The notes under the pieces were generated by a model that saw only the letters and a program-made list of their open reading frames with translations, was not told the origin of the DNA and did not search any database. The position numbers and the translations under genes are program-made. From CAYUQT01 sp964596165 (GTDB taxonomy: Bacteria > Planctomycetota > Phycisphaerae > UBA1845 > JAFGLZ01): a stretch of DNA of 64,000 bases. This document shows, piece by piece, positions 24,109 to 32,273 of this stretch. Location: the NCBI GenBank assembly GCA_964596165.1, contig CAZQTW010000008.1, forward strand, positions 1 to 64,000. Reading direction: 5' to 3'. Every line of letters starts with the position of its first letter. The stretch's first letter is position 1.

Positions 24109-25668
24109 TTAGACGGCGCAGGATTCCAGAAAGGTCTGCTCGATTAGCCACTCAATAAAGGGATGATTGCGGAGCGCCTCGGGAGTCATCAGGGCTAAGT
24201 CTCGGGCAATACCCGCGGCGATTCTTGTTGTGCGATGGTGGGATTCCCTGTTGCGCGACGTCGCCAGCATGCCCACAGTCAACTCGGCTTGACGAGCCAA
24301 CCGTTTCAATTCGGGTCGGATGGCCCGCCAGATTGTCTCACGGGCGATGTCGTCGATGGGCGGACGAACGCCTTTTGGACAGCCGGTTTGCAAGCGTTTG
24401 GCCTGCTCGCCGACGGCCTCATTTTTGATCGGCCAGCGGAAGTACTCTCGAAGCACATCGGGTGCGTCGGAGTTCCAGTCGGCTTGAGACGTGTCGCCCG
24501 GCGTGTCGAGCGGCACATGGTACCTTTCGGCCGGTGCATCGATTCGATCGACGATATCGAGCCAGAAGGAGACCGACAACGGGGCTGCGGGGCCGGTATC
24601 GCACAGACTGTCATGGAGCAATTGGATTGCCATTTCGTGGTCGCCTTCCAGCACTTCCAGCGGGAATCGACGACGGAACTCGGCGAGATGCCGGTTCATT
24701 TCCTTGGTCGGCAGATCGATTTCGCCGAAGCAGTCTCCGATGCCGGCATTCACGCGGAGAAGGAAGAAGGCCACGTCCCACAGGCGGCCCTGTCGCATGC
24801 AGCAAACGAGGACCCGGTTCCCTTCGCAATCGATCGCGGTGATGTAGCATCGCTCGAGCCTTCCTCTGCGTCGTCCGATGCTGGCGAGTGCCAGGAGGCG
24901 ATCATCGATCGACGGTGGATCGGTCGTTTCGCCTGTCGGAAACCGGATGGGCAGCCGGTTTCGGGCAAGACGGCGAATGGTCGGGTCGCGATGAGACGCG
25001 CCGAGACGTTCCAGGACGCACCGTGAGAGCCTCGTGCGGGTCTGAGCGAGGGATTCGACCGCCGTCCGGCACAAGTGCGGATCCGGATGGAAGGCCAGAC
25101 AGGTTAGGAGATCGATGACATGAGGTCGATCGGCGTATTCCGCAAGGTCCGCCGCGAATTGGGATCTCGCTTCCGTCTCCAGGGCGTCGAATGTCTGGAG
25201 CATTTCGGGTAGGGCGTGTGGGTAGTGTTCCTTCAGGACCTCCAGCGCGTGTTGAACGGTCGAGGCCGTGAGCTGCTCCACTTCGCTCATCGACTCGGTC
25301 AACCCCCTGAGTAGTTCGACGTCCGGTTCGACGCCGCAGGTTCCGAGGGCAATCGCCAGTCGCCATCGGAGCTTCACATCGGCATCGTTTTCCGCCGCGG
25401 CAGTTCCCAGCATCCGCAAGAGGCGGTCGTCGGCGAGGGAATCGATGGCCTCGCACCATCGCGGCAGGGCGGCCTCATCCGCGTTGGCGATGCCTTCCAG
25501 TATTCCCCGGCAGAGGTTTTCATGGTCGTGGCGTTGCAGCTGTCGGACAATGGCATCCGCGTCCGGCGGGCTCAACACCTCGTGGACAAGCCGATGGAGC
25601 AGGTCCTTGGGCTCGGATTGGGCTTGGATGCGACGGGGCCTTCCTGAGGCGGGTTTTCGTGGGTTCAC
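24109..25668 (-). CDS. HEAT-like repeat protein of unknown function
   Basis: A 519-residue, mostly helical soluble protein. Residues about 25-260 look like HEAT/armadillo repeats (for example AIALGTCGVEPDVELLRGL and CLAFHPDPHLCRTAVESLAQ), a fold used for protein binding. The C-terminal half (LERCYITAIDCEGNRVLVCC onward) is unlike anything I recognise. I start at the GTG at 25668, preceded by GGAAAGGG with good spacing; an ATG at 25779 would add 37 residues encoded across two palindromes. It is the last gene of the smc minus-strand run. Confidence 0.6.
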   Translation of the reverse strand: MNPRKPASGRPRRIQAQSEPKDLLHRLVHEVLSPPDADAIVRQLQRHDHENLCRGILEGIANADEAALPRWCEAIDSLADDRLLRMLGTAAAENDADVKLRWRLAIALGTCGVEPDVELLRGLTESMSEVEQLTASTVQHALEVLKEHYPHALPEMLQTFDALETEARSQFAADLAEYADRPHVIDLLTCLAFHPDPHLCRTAVESLAQTRTRLSRCVLERLGASHRDPTIRRLARNRLPIRFPTGETTDPPSIDDRLLALASIGRRRGRLERCYITAIDCEGNRVLVCCMRQGRLWDVAFFLLRVNAGIGDCFGEIDLPTKEMNRHLAEFRRRFPLEVLEGDHEMAIQLLHDSLCDTGPAAPLSVSFWLDIVDRIDAPAERYHVPLDTPGDTSQADWNSDAPDVLREYFRWPIKNEAVGEQAKRLQTGCPKGVRPPIDDIARETIWRAIRPELKRLARQAELTVGMLATSRNRESHHRTTRIAAGIARDLALMTPEALRNHPFIEWLIEQTFLESCAV

Positions 25669-25678
25669 TCCGTTTCCC

Positions 25679-25770
25679 TTTCCGCGCGCGGAAACCGCTT
25701 GGAGGATCAACCGACCGGGGACGAGAACAACGTACGATTTTTCCCGTCGGCCGCGTCGTCCGACGGGAAA
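25679..25770 (-). repeat. Two palindromes upstream of the HEAT-like gene
   Basis: The first is a 16-base perfect palindrome, TTTCCGCGCGCGGAAA (25679-25694), overlapping the ribosome-binding region of the gene below. The second is an 11-bp stem, TTTCCCGTCGG (25740-25750) against CCGACGGGAAA (25760-25770), with a nine-base loop. Neither has a T run on the correct side for a terminator. They could be operators or leader hairpins that hide the ribosome-binding site. Confidence 0.5.
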
Positions 25771-25829
25771 GGTACTCATGACGATATTGCGCACACCCGA
25801 TTTCAACCGGGGTGCCGGCGACCGAGCGA

Positions 25830-26006
25830 TCAGATCGTGGTGAGTGCGCCGGCGCCTGGGAATATCAAGTTTACAATGAGAGGAATAATGATACTCGCCG
25901 CAGCCTGGAGGAAGACCAGCGCCAACGATCCCAGGTCCAGGCCCGTGCATCCTTCCTGAGCCACCAACGGCAGGACTGCCGCCACCATCAGTATTCGCAG
26001 AAGCAC
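25830..26006 (-). CDS. Tiny lipoprotein, second of a tandem pair
   Basis: A 58-residue open frame with a GTG start and a textbook AAGGAG ribosome-binding site (26019-26014, seven-base spacing). It has a short positively charged start, a hydrophobic run and the lipobox LPLVAQEGC (Cys20), then a hydrophobic second half ending in NLIFPGAGALTTI. The signal region and the IIxPLIVxxIFPxG tail match the neighbouring 56-residue protein, so the two are paralogues from a tandem duplication. The role is unknown; a lipid-anchored microprotein with a membrane-hugging helix is the best reading. Confidence 0.65.
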   Translation of the reverse strand: MLLRILMVAAVLPLVAQEGCTGLDLGSLALVFLQAAASIIIPLIVNLIFPGAGALTTI

Positions 26007-26110
26007 GCGCGTTCTCCTTGAAAGCCCGAAGGAACTGCAAGAAAAAGACCCACTCCTCGGTCAACGGCCGGTCCGAGTCTCCATCCGCTCCGGGACGCGG
26101 TCGCGCCCGA

Positions 26111-26281
26111 CTAGACGCCCGTGGGGAATATGATCCCAACGAGGGCGTTCACCAGGACGTAGACCAGCGTGGTTGCCAAGCTCTGTATGACGGATGAGAA
26201 GACTCCGGCCCATTGTTGTTCACAACCCGACTGAGCCAACAACGGAAAGGCCATGGCGAGCACTGTCAATCGTGCGAACAT
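26111..26281 (-). CDS. Tiny lipoprotein, first of a tandem pair
   Basis: A 56-residue open frame starting 57 bases after smc with a GAGGGAG ribosome-binding site. The signal sequence ends in the lipobox FPLLAQSGC (Cys20), and the mature part is hydrophobic (VFSSVIQSLATTLVYVLVNA) and ends in IIFPTGV. It matches the downstream 58-residue protein in length, in Cys position and in the C-terminal IIFPxG motif. Short spacing suggests the pair is transcribed with smc. An upstream in-frame ATG (26335) lacks the ribosome-binding site. Confidence 0.65.
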   Translation of the reverse strand: MFARLTVLAMAFPLLAQSGCEQQWAGVFSSVIQSLATTLVYVLVNALVGIIFPTGV

Positions 26282-26338
26282 CGCTATCTCCCTCACAGGT
26301 TTTTGGCCCGAGGCACGTCTTGATCCGATGGCCATATT

Positions 26339-29300
26339 CTACGCCACGGCGGAGGTTTGGTCCACCTCGTTTTCGAACCGGACGGCCACTCGCTTGGAGA
26401 CCCCGGGTTCCTGCATGGTTACGCCGTACATCACATCGGCGATGGCCATGGTTCGCTTCGAGTGTGAGATGACAACGAATTGAGAGTGTTCGAGGAATTC
26501 CCGGACCAAGCCGTTGAAGCGTTCGTTGTTGGATTCGTCGAGGGCGGCATCGACCTCGTCCAGAATGGCGAACGGGCTGGGGCGGCTCTTGAAGATGCCC
26601 AGCAACAGGGCGACGGCGGTCATTGTCTTTTCACCGCCGGAGAGCAGTGAAATGGACTGGAGTTCCTTGCCCGGCGGTTTGGCGACGATCTCGATGCCGC
26701 ACTCGAGGACGTCTTCGGGGTTTTCGAGAAGGATGTCGGCTCGCCCGCCTCCGAACAGCTTGCGATACAGTTCCTGGAAGTGTCTGCGGATTTCCTCGAA
26801 ATTCGCGAGGAACATTTCGCGCGACTCTCGGTTCAATCGCTGGATGAGGGATTCCAGTTTCTTCTGCGATTCCACCAGGTCGTCACGCTGGCCGGTGAGG
26901 AAGGTCGCCCGTCCTTCCAGTTCCTCTTGTTCGGTGATGGCGTCCAGATTGACGTTGCCCAGACGTTCGATCTTCTGGCGAAGCTCGGCGATCTCCGTCT
27001 CGACGGCGGTCCAATCCTGTTCGGACGGTTCGTAGGCCTGGTAGCGTTCGGCCAGATCGATCGCCAGTTCGTCCCGAATTCGGCCGACGAGGTCGTCGCG
27101 TCGAACGCGAGCCTCCTGTAGGTCCATCCGCCGTTCTTGGAGGCATTTTTCCACCTCCTCGAGCTTCGAGCGGCTTTCCTTGACCTGATGCGCCAGCCGC
27201 TCGACCTCGACACGGGTGCGTTCGCGTTCGTGGCGGCACGCCAGCGCCTGTTGCAGCGAACGTTCTTTGTCGAGATAGAGCCGGGCCAACGCCCCGTCGG
27301 CCTTGAGCACGGCGCGTTCCGCAGCGGCGATACGGGCCTCGGTTTCCTGAACGTCATGAATGGCTGCATTCAGGCCGGCCTCGGCGCGACTCCGGTCTTG
27401 CCGGAGTGCGGCGGTTTGTTCCATCTGTCCGGCCCGTTGTTGGTTTAGGCGGCCGGCTTCCACGCGGGCCTCGGTCAAGCGGTCTCGGAGTTGCTGGCGG
27501 GCGAAAACGAGTTGGTCGACGCGTTCCTTGAGTTGCTGAATGGCCTGTTCCCGCTCGGCGTTGATCGATTCCAGTTCCAGCAATCGGTTCTGGCTGACGG
27601 AGCTTTTCTGCAGAGCTTCGGCCACTTGGCCTTCGATTGCCTGGACCTCGCTTGCGATCAGAGGCTGTTCTTCCGTCAGCCGGCGGATGTCTTCGGCGAC
27701 GCGTTGGAGGCCAGCGTTGTTCTCGGTCTGTTCGATTGTTGCCTCGTAGATGGCGGTACGAAGCTGCTGTTGGACTTGCTCCAGGTGTTCCGCCTCGGCG
27801 GAGGTCCGGGCCATGCGGTCGGTCAGGACGGCGATTCGCTGATCCACCTCTGCCGTCTGTTCGTCCAGTTGGCGGATCTGACTTTTCCGGGAGATTAGTC
27901 CGACCGCGCCGGCCGACGAACCCAGGATGACCCTCCCGTCCGGTTCGACGATTTCGCCGGTCAACGAGATGAATCGATGGCTTCCGTAGCCGGCGTCCGC
28001 GAGCTGCAGGGCGTCGGCCAGCGTTCGGACGACGATGGTCTTGCCGAGCAGGTGACGGGCCAGTCGCTCATGCTTGGGGTCGCAGTGAACCATGTCGGCC
28101 GCATTGCCGACCACGCCGGGCATTGCCGAGAAGTCGCGTCCGCCGACGAAGGGTCCGAGTCGGTCCAGACAGATCGTCCGAATGCACCCTTGGACTCCGG
28201 CGAGCATCTGCGGGTCCGCCAACATGGCCTTCGAATCGCCGACGACGAGATACTGCTGGAGGTCGCCGAGGGCCGATTCGACGATGGCGGCATGGTCCAC
28301 ATCGGCGGCCAACAGGTCGGCCACCATGCCGTCGACGTAGGCGAATGTCCCCGCGTCGCGTTCGGCCTCGCGCCGCATGAGGATGGACCGAACGCCGCCG
28401 CTGACACCTTCGTATCGTCGATCGAGATCGATCAAGAGTTCGTACCGGCTCCGCAGGCCGCTCCGCAATTCCTTGGTCTCGTTCAGCTCCTCATTGAGTC
28501 GATTGCGGGCTTCGTCGAGTTGGGCAGCGGCGCGTTTCTTCTCTTCCAGGCGTTGTTGTTCGGTTCGGACGAGGTTGGCAATCTCGGCGCCACGAGCCTC
28601 CAGTTGGGCCTTCCGGGCCAACATGTTCTCCAACTGTCGGCGGATTTCCTCTTCACGGGCATTGAGGCGGTCCCTGTGGCCCAGCAAGTTCTCGCGATGC
28701 AGGTCCAGTCTTTGGATCTCGTTGTGGAGTTGGGCTGTCCTGCGAAGCAGATCGAGGATGCCGGCCTTCTCGTCGTCCAAGCGTGCCTGAAGTTCCGTGA
28801 GTTCGCGGCTGTGTTGTTGGTCGTCGGACATAAGGCTTTGGATCAGGGCGGTCTGCTCGGCCGTCCTTCGGTCCAATTCCTCCATGCTTTTCTGTTCCGC
28901 GGCCAACCGAACAACGATTTCCCGTATGCGGCGCTGCTCGGCCACGCATCGTTCCCGCATCCGCTTCAGGTTTGTTTCGGCCTCGGCCATGCGCTGGCGA
29001 GACTGGTCGATGCGTTCCTGATTGGCCGTGATCTGTGATTGCACCGTCAGCAGTTCGTTGTCGAGTTGGGTGATTTGTTGATCGAGATGCAGCACCTTGC
29101 CGTCGAGAGCGGTCATTTCGCTTTCGCACCGACCGATTTCGGTTCGCAGGGCCGTCGCGGTGTCCGTTTGGTCGGCGACCTGGCGTTCGTGTTCGTCGAT
29201 CCGACCGGTCAGGCGGTGGTATTCGGCCAGGCTGTAGCCGGCGCGCAGATCCCGAAGGCGCTCCGTATAGGCCTTGTAGTTTCGTGCTTTGCCGGCTTGA

Positions 29301-29920
29301 TACTTGATAGAACGGAGTCGTTTCTCAACCTCTTCGATGATGTCCTGAACTCTCAGCAGGTTTTGCTGGACCCGCTCCAGGCGCCGAACAGCTTCCTTTC
29401 GGCGTGCCTTATACTTGCTGATGCCGGCGGCCTCTTCGAAGATGAGCCGACGATCCTGCGGACTGTACTGGAGCAGCCGGTCGACCTTGCCTTGCTCGAT
29501 GATGCTGTAGGCGTTCGTGCCGACGCCCGTATCCATGAACAACTCACGAATATCCTTCAGCCGGCACGGCTGCTTGTTCAGGAGGTACTCGCTTTCGCCG
29601 CTCCGATACAACCGGCGCGAGACGGTGACCTCCGTCTGGTCGACGGGAAGCTTCCCGCTGCTGTTGTCGAACAGCAGATCGACTTGCGCCATTCCGCTGC
29701 TGCGACGACTGACGGACCCGTTGAAGATCACGTCGAGCATCTGCTGGCCGCGCAGGCTCTTGGCCGACTGTTCGCCGAGTACCCACTTGAAGGCGTCGAC
29801 GACGTTGCTCTTTCCACAGCCGTTGGGCCCGACAATAACCGTGATTCCTTCGTGAAACTCGAAGTCCGTCTTGTCGGCGAAGCTCTTGAAACCCGTTAAG
29901 GTCAAACGCTTAAGACGCAT
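26339..29920 (-). CDS. smc: Chromosome segregation protein SMC
   Basis: A full-length 1193-residue condensin ATPase. The N-terminal head has Walker A GPNGCGKSN (31-39) and the start FKSFADKTDFEFHEGITVIVG cut here to FKSFADKT. A first coiled coil, the hinge (around GVSGGVRSILMRREAERDAG to RVILGSSAGAVG), a second coiled coil and the C-terminal head follow. The signature LSGGEKTMTAVALLLGIF and Walker B FAILDEVDAALD are intact. It holds sister chromosomes in order with ScpA and ScpB, which are not in the window. The start at 29920 (MRLKRLTLTGFKS) is the family start; 86 upstream codons of the open frame are non-coding. Confidence 0.96.
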   Translation of the reverse strand: MRLKRLTLTGFKSFADKTDFEFHEGITVIVGPNGCGKSNVVDAFKWVLGEQSAKSLRGQQMLDVIFNGSVSRRSSGMAQVDLLFDNSSGKLPVDQTEVTVSRRLYRSGESEYLLNKQPCRLKDIRELFMDTGVGTNAYSIIEQGKVDRLLQYSPQDRRLIFEEAAGISKYKARRKEAVRRLERVQQNLLRVQDIIEEVEKRLRSIKYQAGKARNYKAYTERLRDLRAGYSLAEYHRLTGRIDEHERQVADQTDTATALRTEIGRCESEMTALDGKVLHLDQQITQLDNELLTVQSQITANQERIDQSRQRMAEAETNLKRMRERCVAEQRRIREIVVRLAAEQKSMEELDRRTAEQTALIQSLMSDDQQHSRELTELQARLDDEKAGILDLLRRTAQLHNEIQRLDLHRENLLGHRDRLNAREEEIRRQLENMLARKAQLEARGAEIANLVRTEQQRLEEKKRAAAQLDEARNRLNEELNETKELRSGLRSRYELLIDLDRRYEGVSGGVRSILMRREAERDAGTFAYVDGMVADLLAADVDHAAIVESALGDLQQYLVVGDSKAMLADPQMLAGVQGCIRTICLDRLGPFVGGRDFSAMPGVVGNAADMVHCDPKHERLARHLLGKTIVVRTLADALQLADAGYGSHRFISLTGEIVEPDGRVILGSSAGAVGLISRKSQIRQLDEQTAEVDQRIAVLTDRMARTSAEAEHLEQVQQQLRTAIYEATIEQTENNAGLQRVAEDIRRLTEEQPLIASEVQAIEGQVAEALQKSSVSQNRLLELESINAEREQAIQQLKERVDQLVFARQQLRDRLTEARVEAGRLNQQRAGQMEQTAALRQDRSRAEAGLNAAIHDVQETEARIAAAERAVLKADGALARLYLDKERSLQQALACRHERERTRVEVERLAHQVKESRSKLEEVEKCLQERRMDLQEARVRRDDLVGRIRDELAIDLAERYQAYEPSEQDWTAVETEIAELRQKIERLGNVNLDAITEQEELEGRATFLTGQRDDLVESQKKLESLIQRLNRESREMFLANFEEIRRHFQELYRKLFGGGRADILLENPEDVLECGIEIVAKPPGKELQSISLLSGGEKTMTAVALLLGIFKSRPSPFAILDEVDAALDESNNERFNGLVREFLEHSQFVVISHSKRTMAIADVMYGVTMQEPGVSKRVAVRFENEVDQTSAVA

Positions 29921-30189
29921 GCAACAGGGGCCTCCTCTGCCCGGAAGGGCAACGACTCCGCGTCGCAAAAGACAACCATCCTTCACCACCGTGCCTTGCG
30001 GGGGGACCGCACCGTGATGACATCCACAGTCTACCACAATCGGAACCGGAGTCCAGTGGAATCCCAACCCCCTGCGGGCGTCCCCAGAACATCCCGGTGG
30101 ACGATGCAACACAATATGTTGGGTGAGGGCATCACGCGCTGATCCATGTATTGTATTAAGAGTAAAATCAGATTCCAATCAACGCCAAC
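29921..30189. other. Intergenic region upstream of smc
   Basis: No convincing gene. The DNA becomes AT-richer towards 30150-30190 and passes into the decayed gene fragment. A remnant of the same minus-strand frame may run through it. I cannot name an smc promoter with confidence. Confidence 0.4.
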
Positions 30190-30611
30190 TCTCAATTGTT
30201 CGATATAACTATATATCGTGAATATGCCGTGACCGCCAGGTGGTGGGTTGGCATGTCCCACGCGTGCGTGGGCGTCGGTGATCGAGCCGTCGTTGCTGGA
30301 ATCGACACGAATGTCAGGCTTGATGATGTGGACGACGATTCGGTGAATCGTCTGGCCGAGCAGGTTGCAGGTGAATGTGCACTGGCGGCCCGAAGACGCC
30401 GTTAACGTGACGAGTCGGTCGTTCGGGTCCTCAAAAGGTGCCGCTGCTGAGCGACGCCCCGGCTCCGGAACCCGTCCACTCCACGTACTTTCGCCCCTCG
30501 TAAGGCTGGATGTCGGCGTTCAAGCGGATCTTCACCGTGCCGTCCGGGCCCTCGGGGACGTAGAGATGCTACGTACCACGCCTCTTGCCGGTTCAGGCCT
30601 TCTTCGTCCAT
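30190..30611 (-). pseudogene. Frameshifted remnant of a large secreted protein
   Basis: Reading the minus strand in three successive frames gives one smooth protein-like sequence: MDEEGLNRQEAWYVAS, then LYVPEGPDGTVKIRLNADIQ to GASLSSGTF, then FEDPNDRLVTLTASS to HIIKPDIRVDSSNDGSIT. The frame breaks near 30566 and inside a TTTT run near 30440. The pattern resembles the Ig-like/DNDG-rich large surface proteins seen in planctomycetes and verrucomicrobia. There is no start codon and no further domain, so it is a decayed fragment. Assembly error is possible for one break but unlikely for both. Confidence 0.55.
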
Positions 30612-30683
30612 GATAACGCCGCGCCAGCCTCCTGGTCATCCTGAGGGGCACCCAGGCCGGCGGTGTTGAAGGGAGCAATGAGG

Positions 30684-32156
30684 ATGTCGAAGAGAACCCT
30701 GTCGATGATCATCACGGTCGTGTTTGCACTGCCGTTGCCGGCAGGCGAACCGGCCTCGAAGCCGAAGAAGGGCGGGGCGACTGCCGCGAAGGCCAAGCCG
30801 GCCTTCGTACACCCTACAGCTTCCGCAGGCAAAGACGACGGCTACCGCGGCATCTGGTATTGCAACCAGAAGCTGAAGAACGAGTACGTCTACAAGTACA
30901 GCGGCGGGTTGGGCACTTACCCGTCGAACCACATCCCCTTCGCATACTATTCGGAGAAGGCGAACAAGACGTTCTTCTGCTACGGCGGGACGCGAAAGGA
31001 GAAGCACCGGCTCCTCGAGATGGTATCCTACTACGACCACGCGACGGGCATGGTCCCTCGCCCGACGATTCTAATGGACAAGGGTACCGAAGACGCCCAC
31101 GACAATCCCGTGATCAGCCTGGATGACGACGGGTACGTGTGGGTCTTCGCCAGCTCGCACGGTACGGGGCGGCCGTCCTACATTTTCAAGAGCGACCGGC
31201 CATACTCGATCGATTCGTTCACGGTCGTTCGCGTGACCAACTTTTCGTATCCCGAGATCTGGCACATGCCGGGGCGTGGGTTCCTCTTCCTGCACACGCT
31301 CTACAAGAACGGCCGCGGGCTGAATTGGTCGACCAGCAAGGATGGGATCGAATGGTCCGCCCCACAGTTGCTCGCCCACGTCGAGCAGGGGCACTATCAG
31401 GTCAGTTGGCCCTGGAAGGACAAGGTCGGGACGGCGTTCAACTATCACCCGAAGGTCGGCGGCCTCAATGCCCGAACCAATCTCTACTACGTCGAATCCG
31501 ACGATTTCGGCAAGACGTGGCGGACGATTCAGGGAACCAAGATCGACCCGCCGATTAAGACCATCCACAACGCCGCGCTGGTGCACGACTACGAGGCCGA
31601 CAAGCGGTTGGTCTACCTCGTCGACCTGAACTACGACGCCGAGGGTCGGCCGATCATCCTGTACGTCACGGCCAAGGGCTTCGAGTCGGGTCCGCAGAAC
31701 GATCCGCGGACGTGGACGACCGCGCGGTGGACGGGGACGGCCTGGGAGATCCGGCCCGCGATGACGTCGACGAGCAACTACGACGTCGGATCGCTCTACG
31801 TGGAAGGGGGGGGTGCGTGGCGGATCATTGGCCCGACTCAGGCCGGACCGCAGCCGTACAACCCCGGCGGCGAGATGGTCTGTTGGACCAGCGACGACCA
31901 GGGCAAGACGTGGACCAAGCTGCGTCAGTTGACGGACAACAGTCCCTACAACCACACGTATGCCCGGCGGCCGGTGAATGCCCATCCGGACTTCTATGCC
32001 TTTTGGGCCGATGGCCACGGGCGGCGACCGTCCGAGTCGCGGCTTTACTTCTGCAACAAGACGGGGGAGAAGGTCTTCCGCCTGCCGACGCTCATGAAGG
32101 GCGAATTCGAGCGTCCGGAGAGGGTAGAGCAGCACAACTCAAGAATCCAGAATTGA
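30684..32156 (+). CDS. BNR-4 repeat protein, putative polysaccharide-active enzyme
   Basis: A 490-residue secreted protein (signal peptide up to about residue 24, SMIITVVFALPLPAGEP). The mature part starts with GYRGIWYCNQ, the hallmark of the BNR-4 family (PF15892), and shows Asp-box-like turns (STSKDGIEWSAP, ESDDFGKTWRT, TSDDQGKTWTK) expected of a seven-bladed propeller. The family includes ulvan/glucuronan lyases as well as proteins without known activity. The ATG at 30684 is eight bases from AAGGGAG; an ATG six bases upstream is too close. It abuts the decayed fragment. Confidence 0.7.
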   Translation: MSKRTLSMIITVVFALPLPAGEPASKPKKGGATAAKAKPAFVHPTASAGKDDGYRGIWYCNQKLKNEYVYKYSGGLGTYPSNHIPFAYYSEKANKTFFCYGGTRKEKHRLLEMVSYYDHATGMVPRPTILMDKGTEDAHDNPVISLDDDGYVWVFASSHGTGRPSYIFKSDRPYSIDSFTVVRVTNFSYPEIWHMPGRGFLFLHTLYKNGRGLNWSTSKDGIEWSAPQLLAHVEQGHYQVSWPWKDKVGTAFNYHPKVGGLNARTNLYYVESDDFGKTWRTIQGTKIDPPIKTIHNAALVHDYEADKRLVYLVDLNYDAEGRPIILYVTAKGFESGPQNDPRTWTTARWTGTAWEIRPAMTSTSNYDVGSLYVEGGGAWRIIGPTQAGPQPYNPGGEMVCWTSDDQGKTWTKLRQLTDNSPYNHTYARRPVNAHPDFYAFWADGHGRRPSESRLYFCNKTGEKVFRLPTLMKGEFERPERVEQHNSRIQN

Positions 32157-32199
32157 GAATCCGGGAGTTCGGAGTCGGTACCGCAGCACGAGACACATC

Positions 32200-32236
32200 G
32201 GGCGTCGGGAACCACTGGGGTCCCGACGCCCGTTTT
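32200..32236 (+). terminator. Rho-independent terminator
   Basis: A perfect 11-bp stem, GGGCGTCGGGA (32200-32210) against TCCCGACGCCC (32221-32231), with a ten-base loop and GTTTT after it. It ends the BNR-4 gene and lies 38 bases before the stop codon of the convergent secDF gene. Confidence 0.75.
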
Positions 32237-32273
32237 GCAAACGCACTCGATTCGTCCGCCTTGTGGGACGTTC

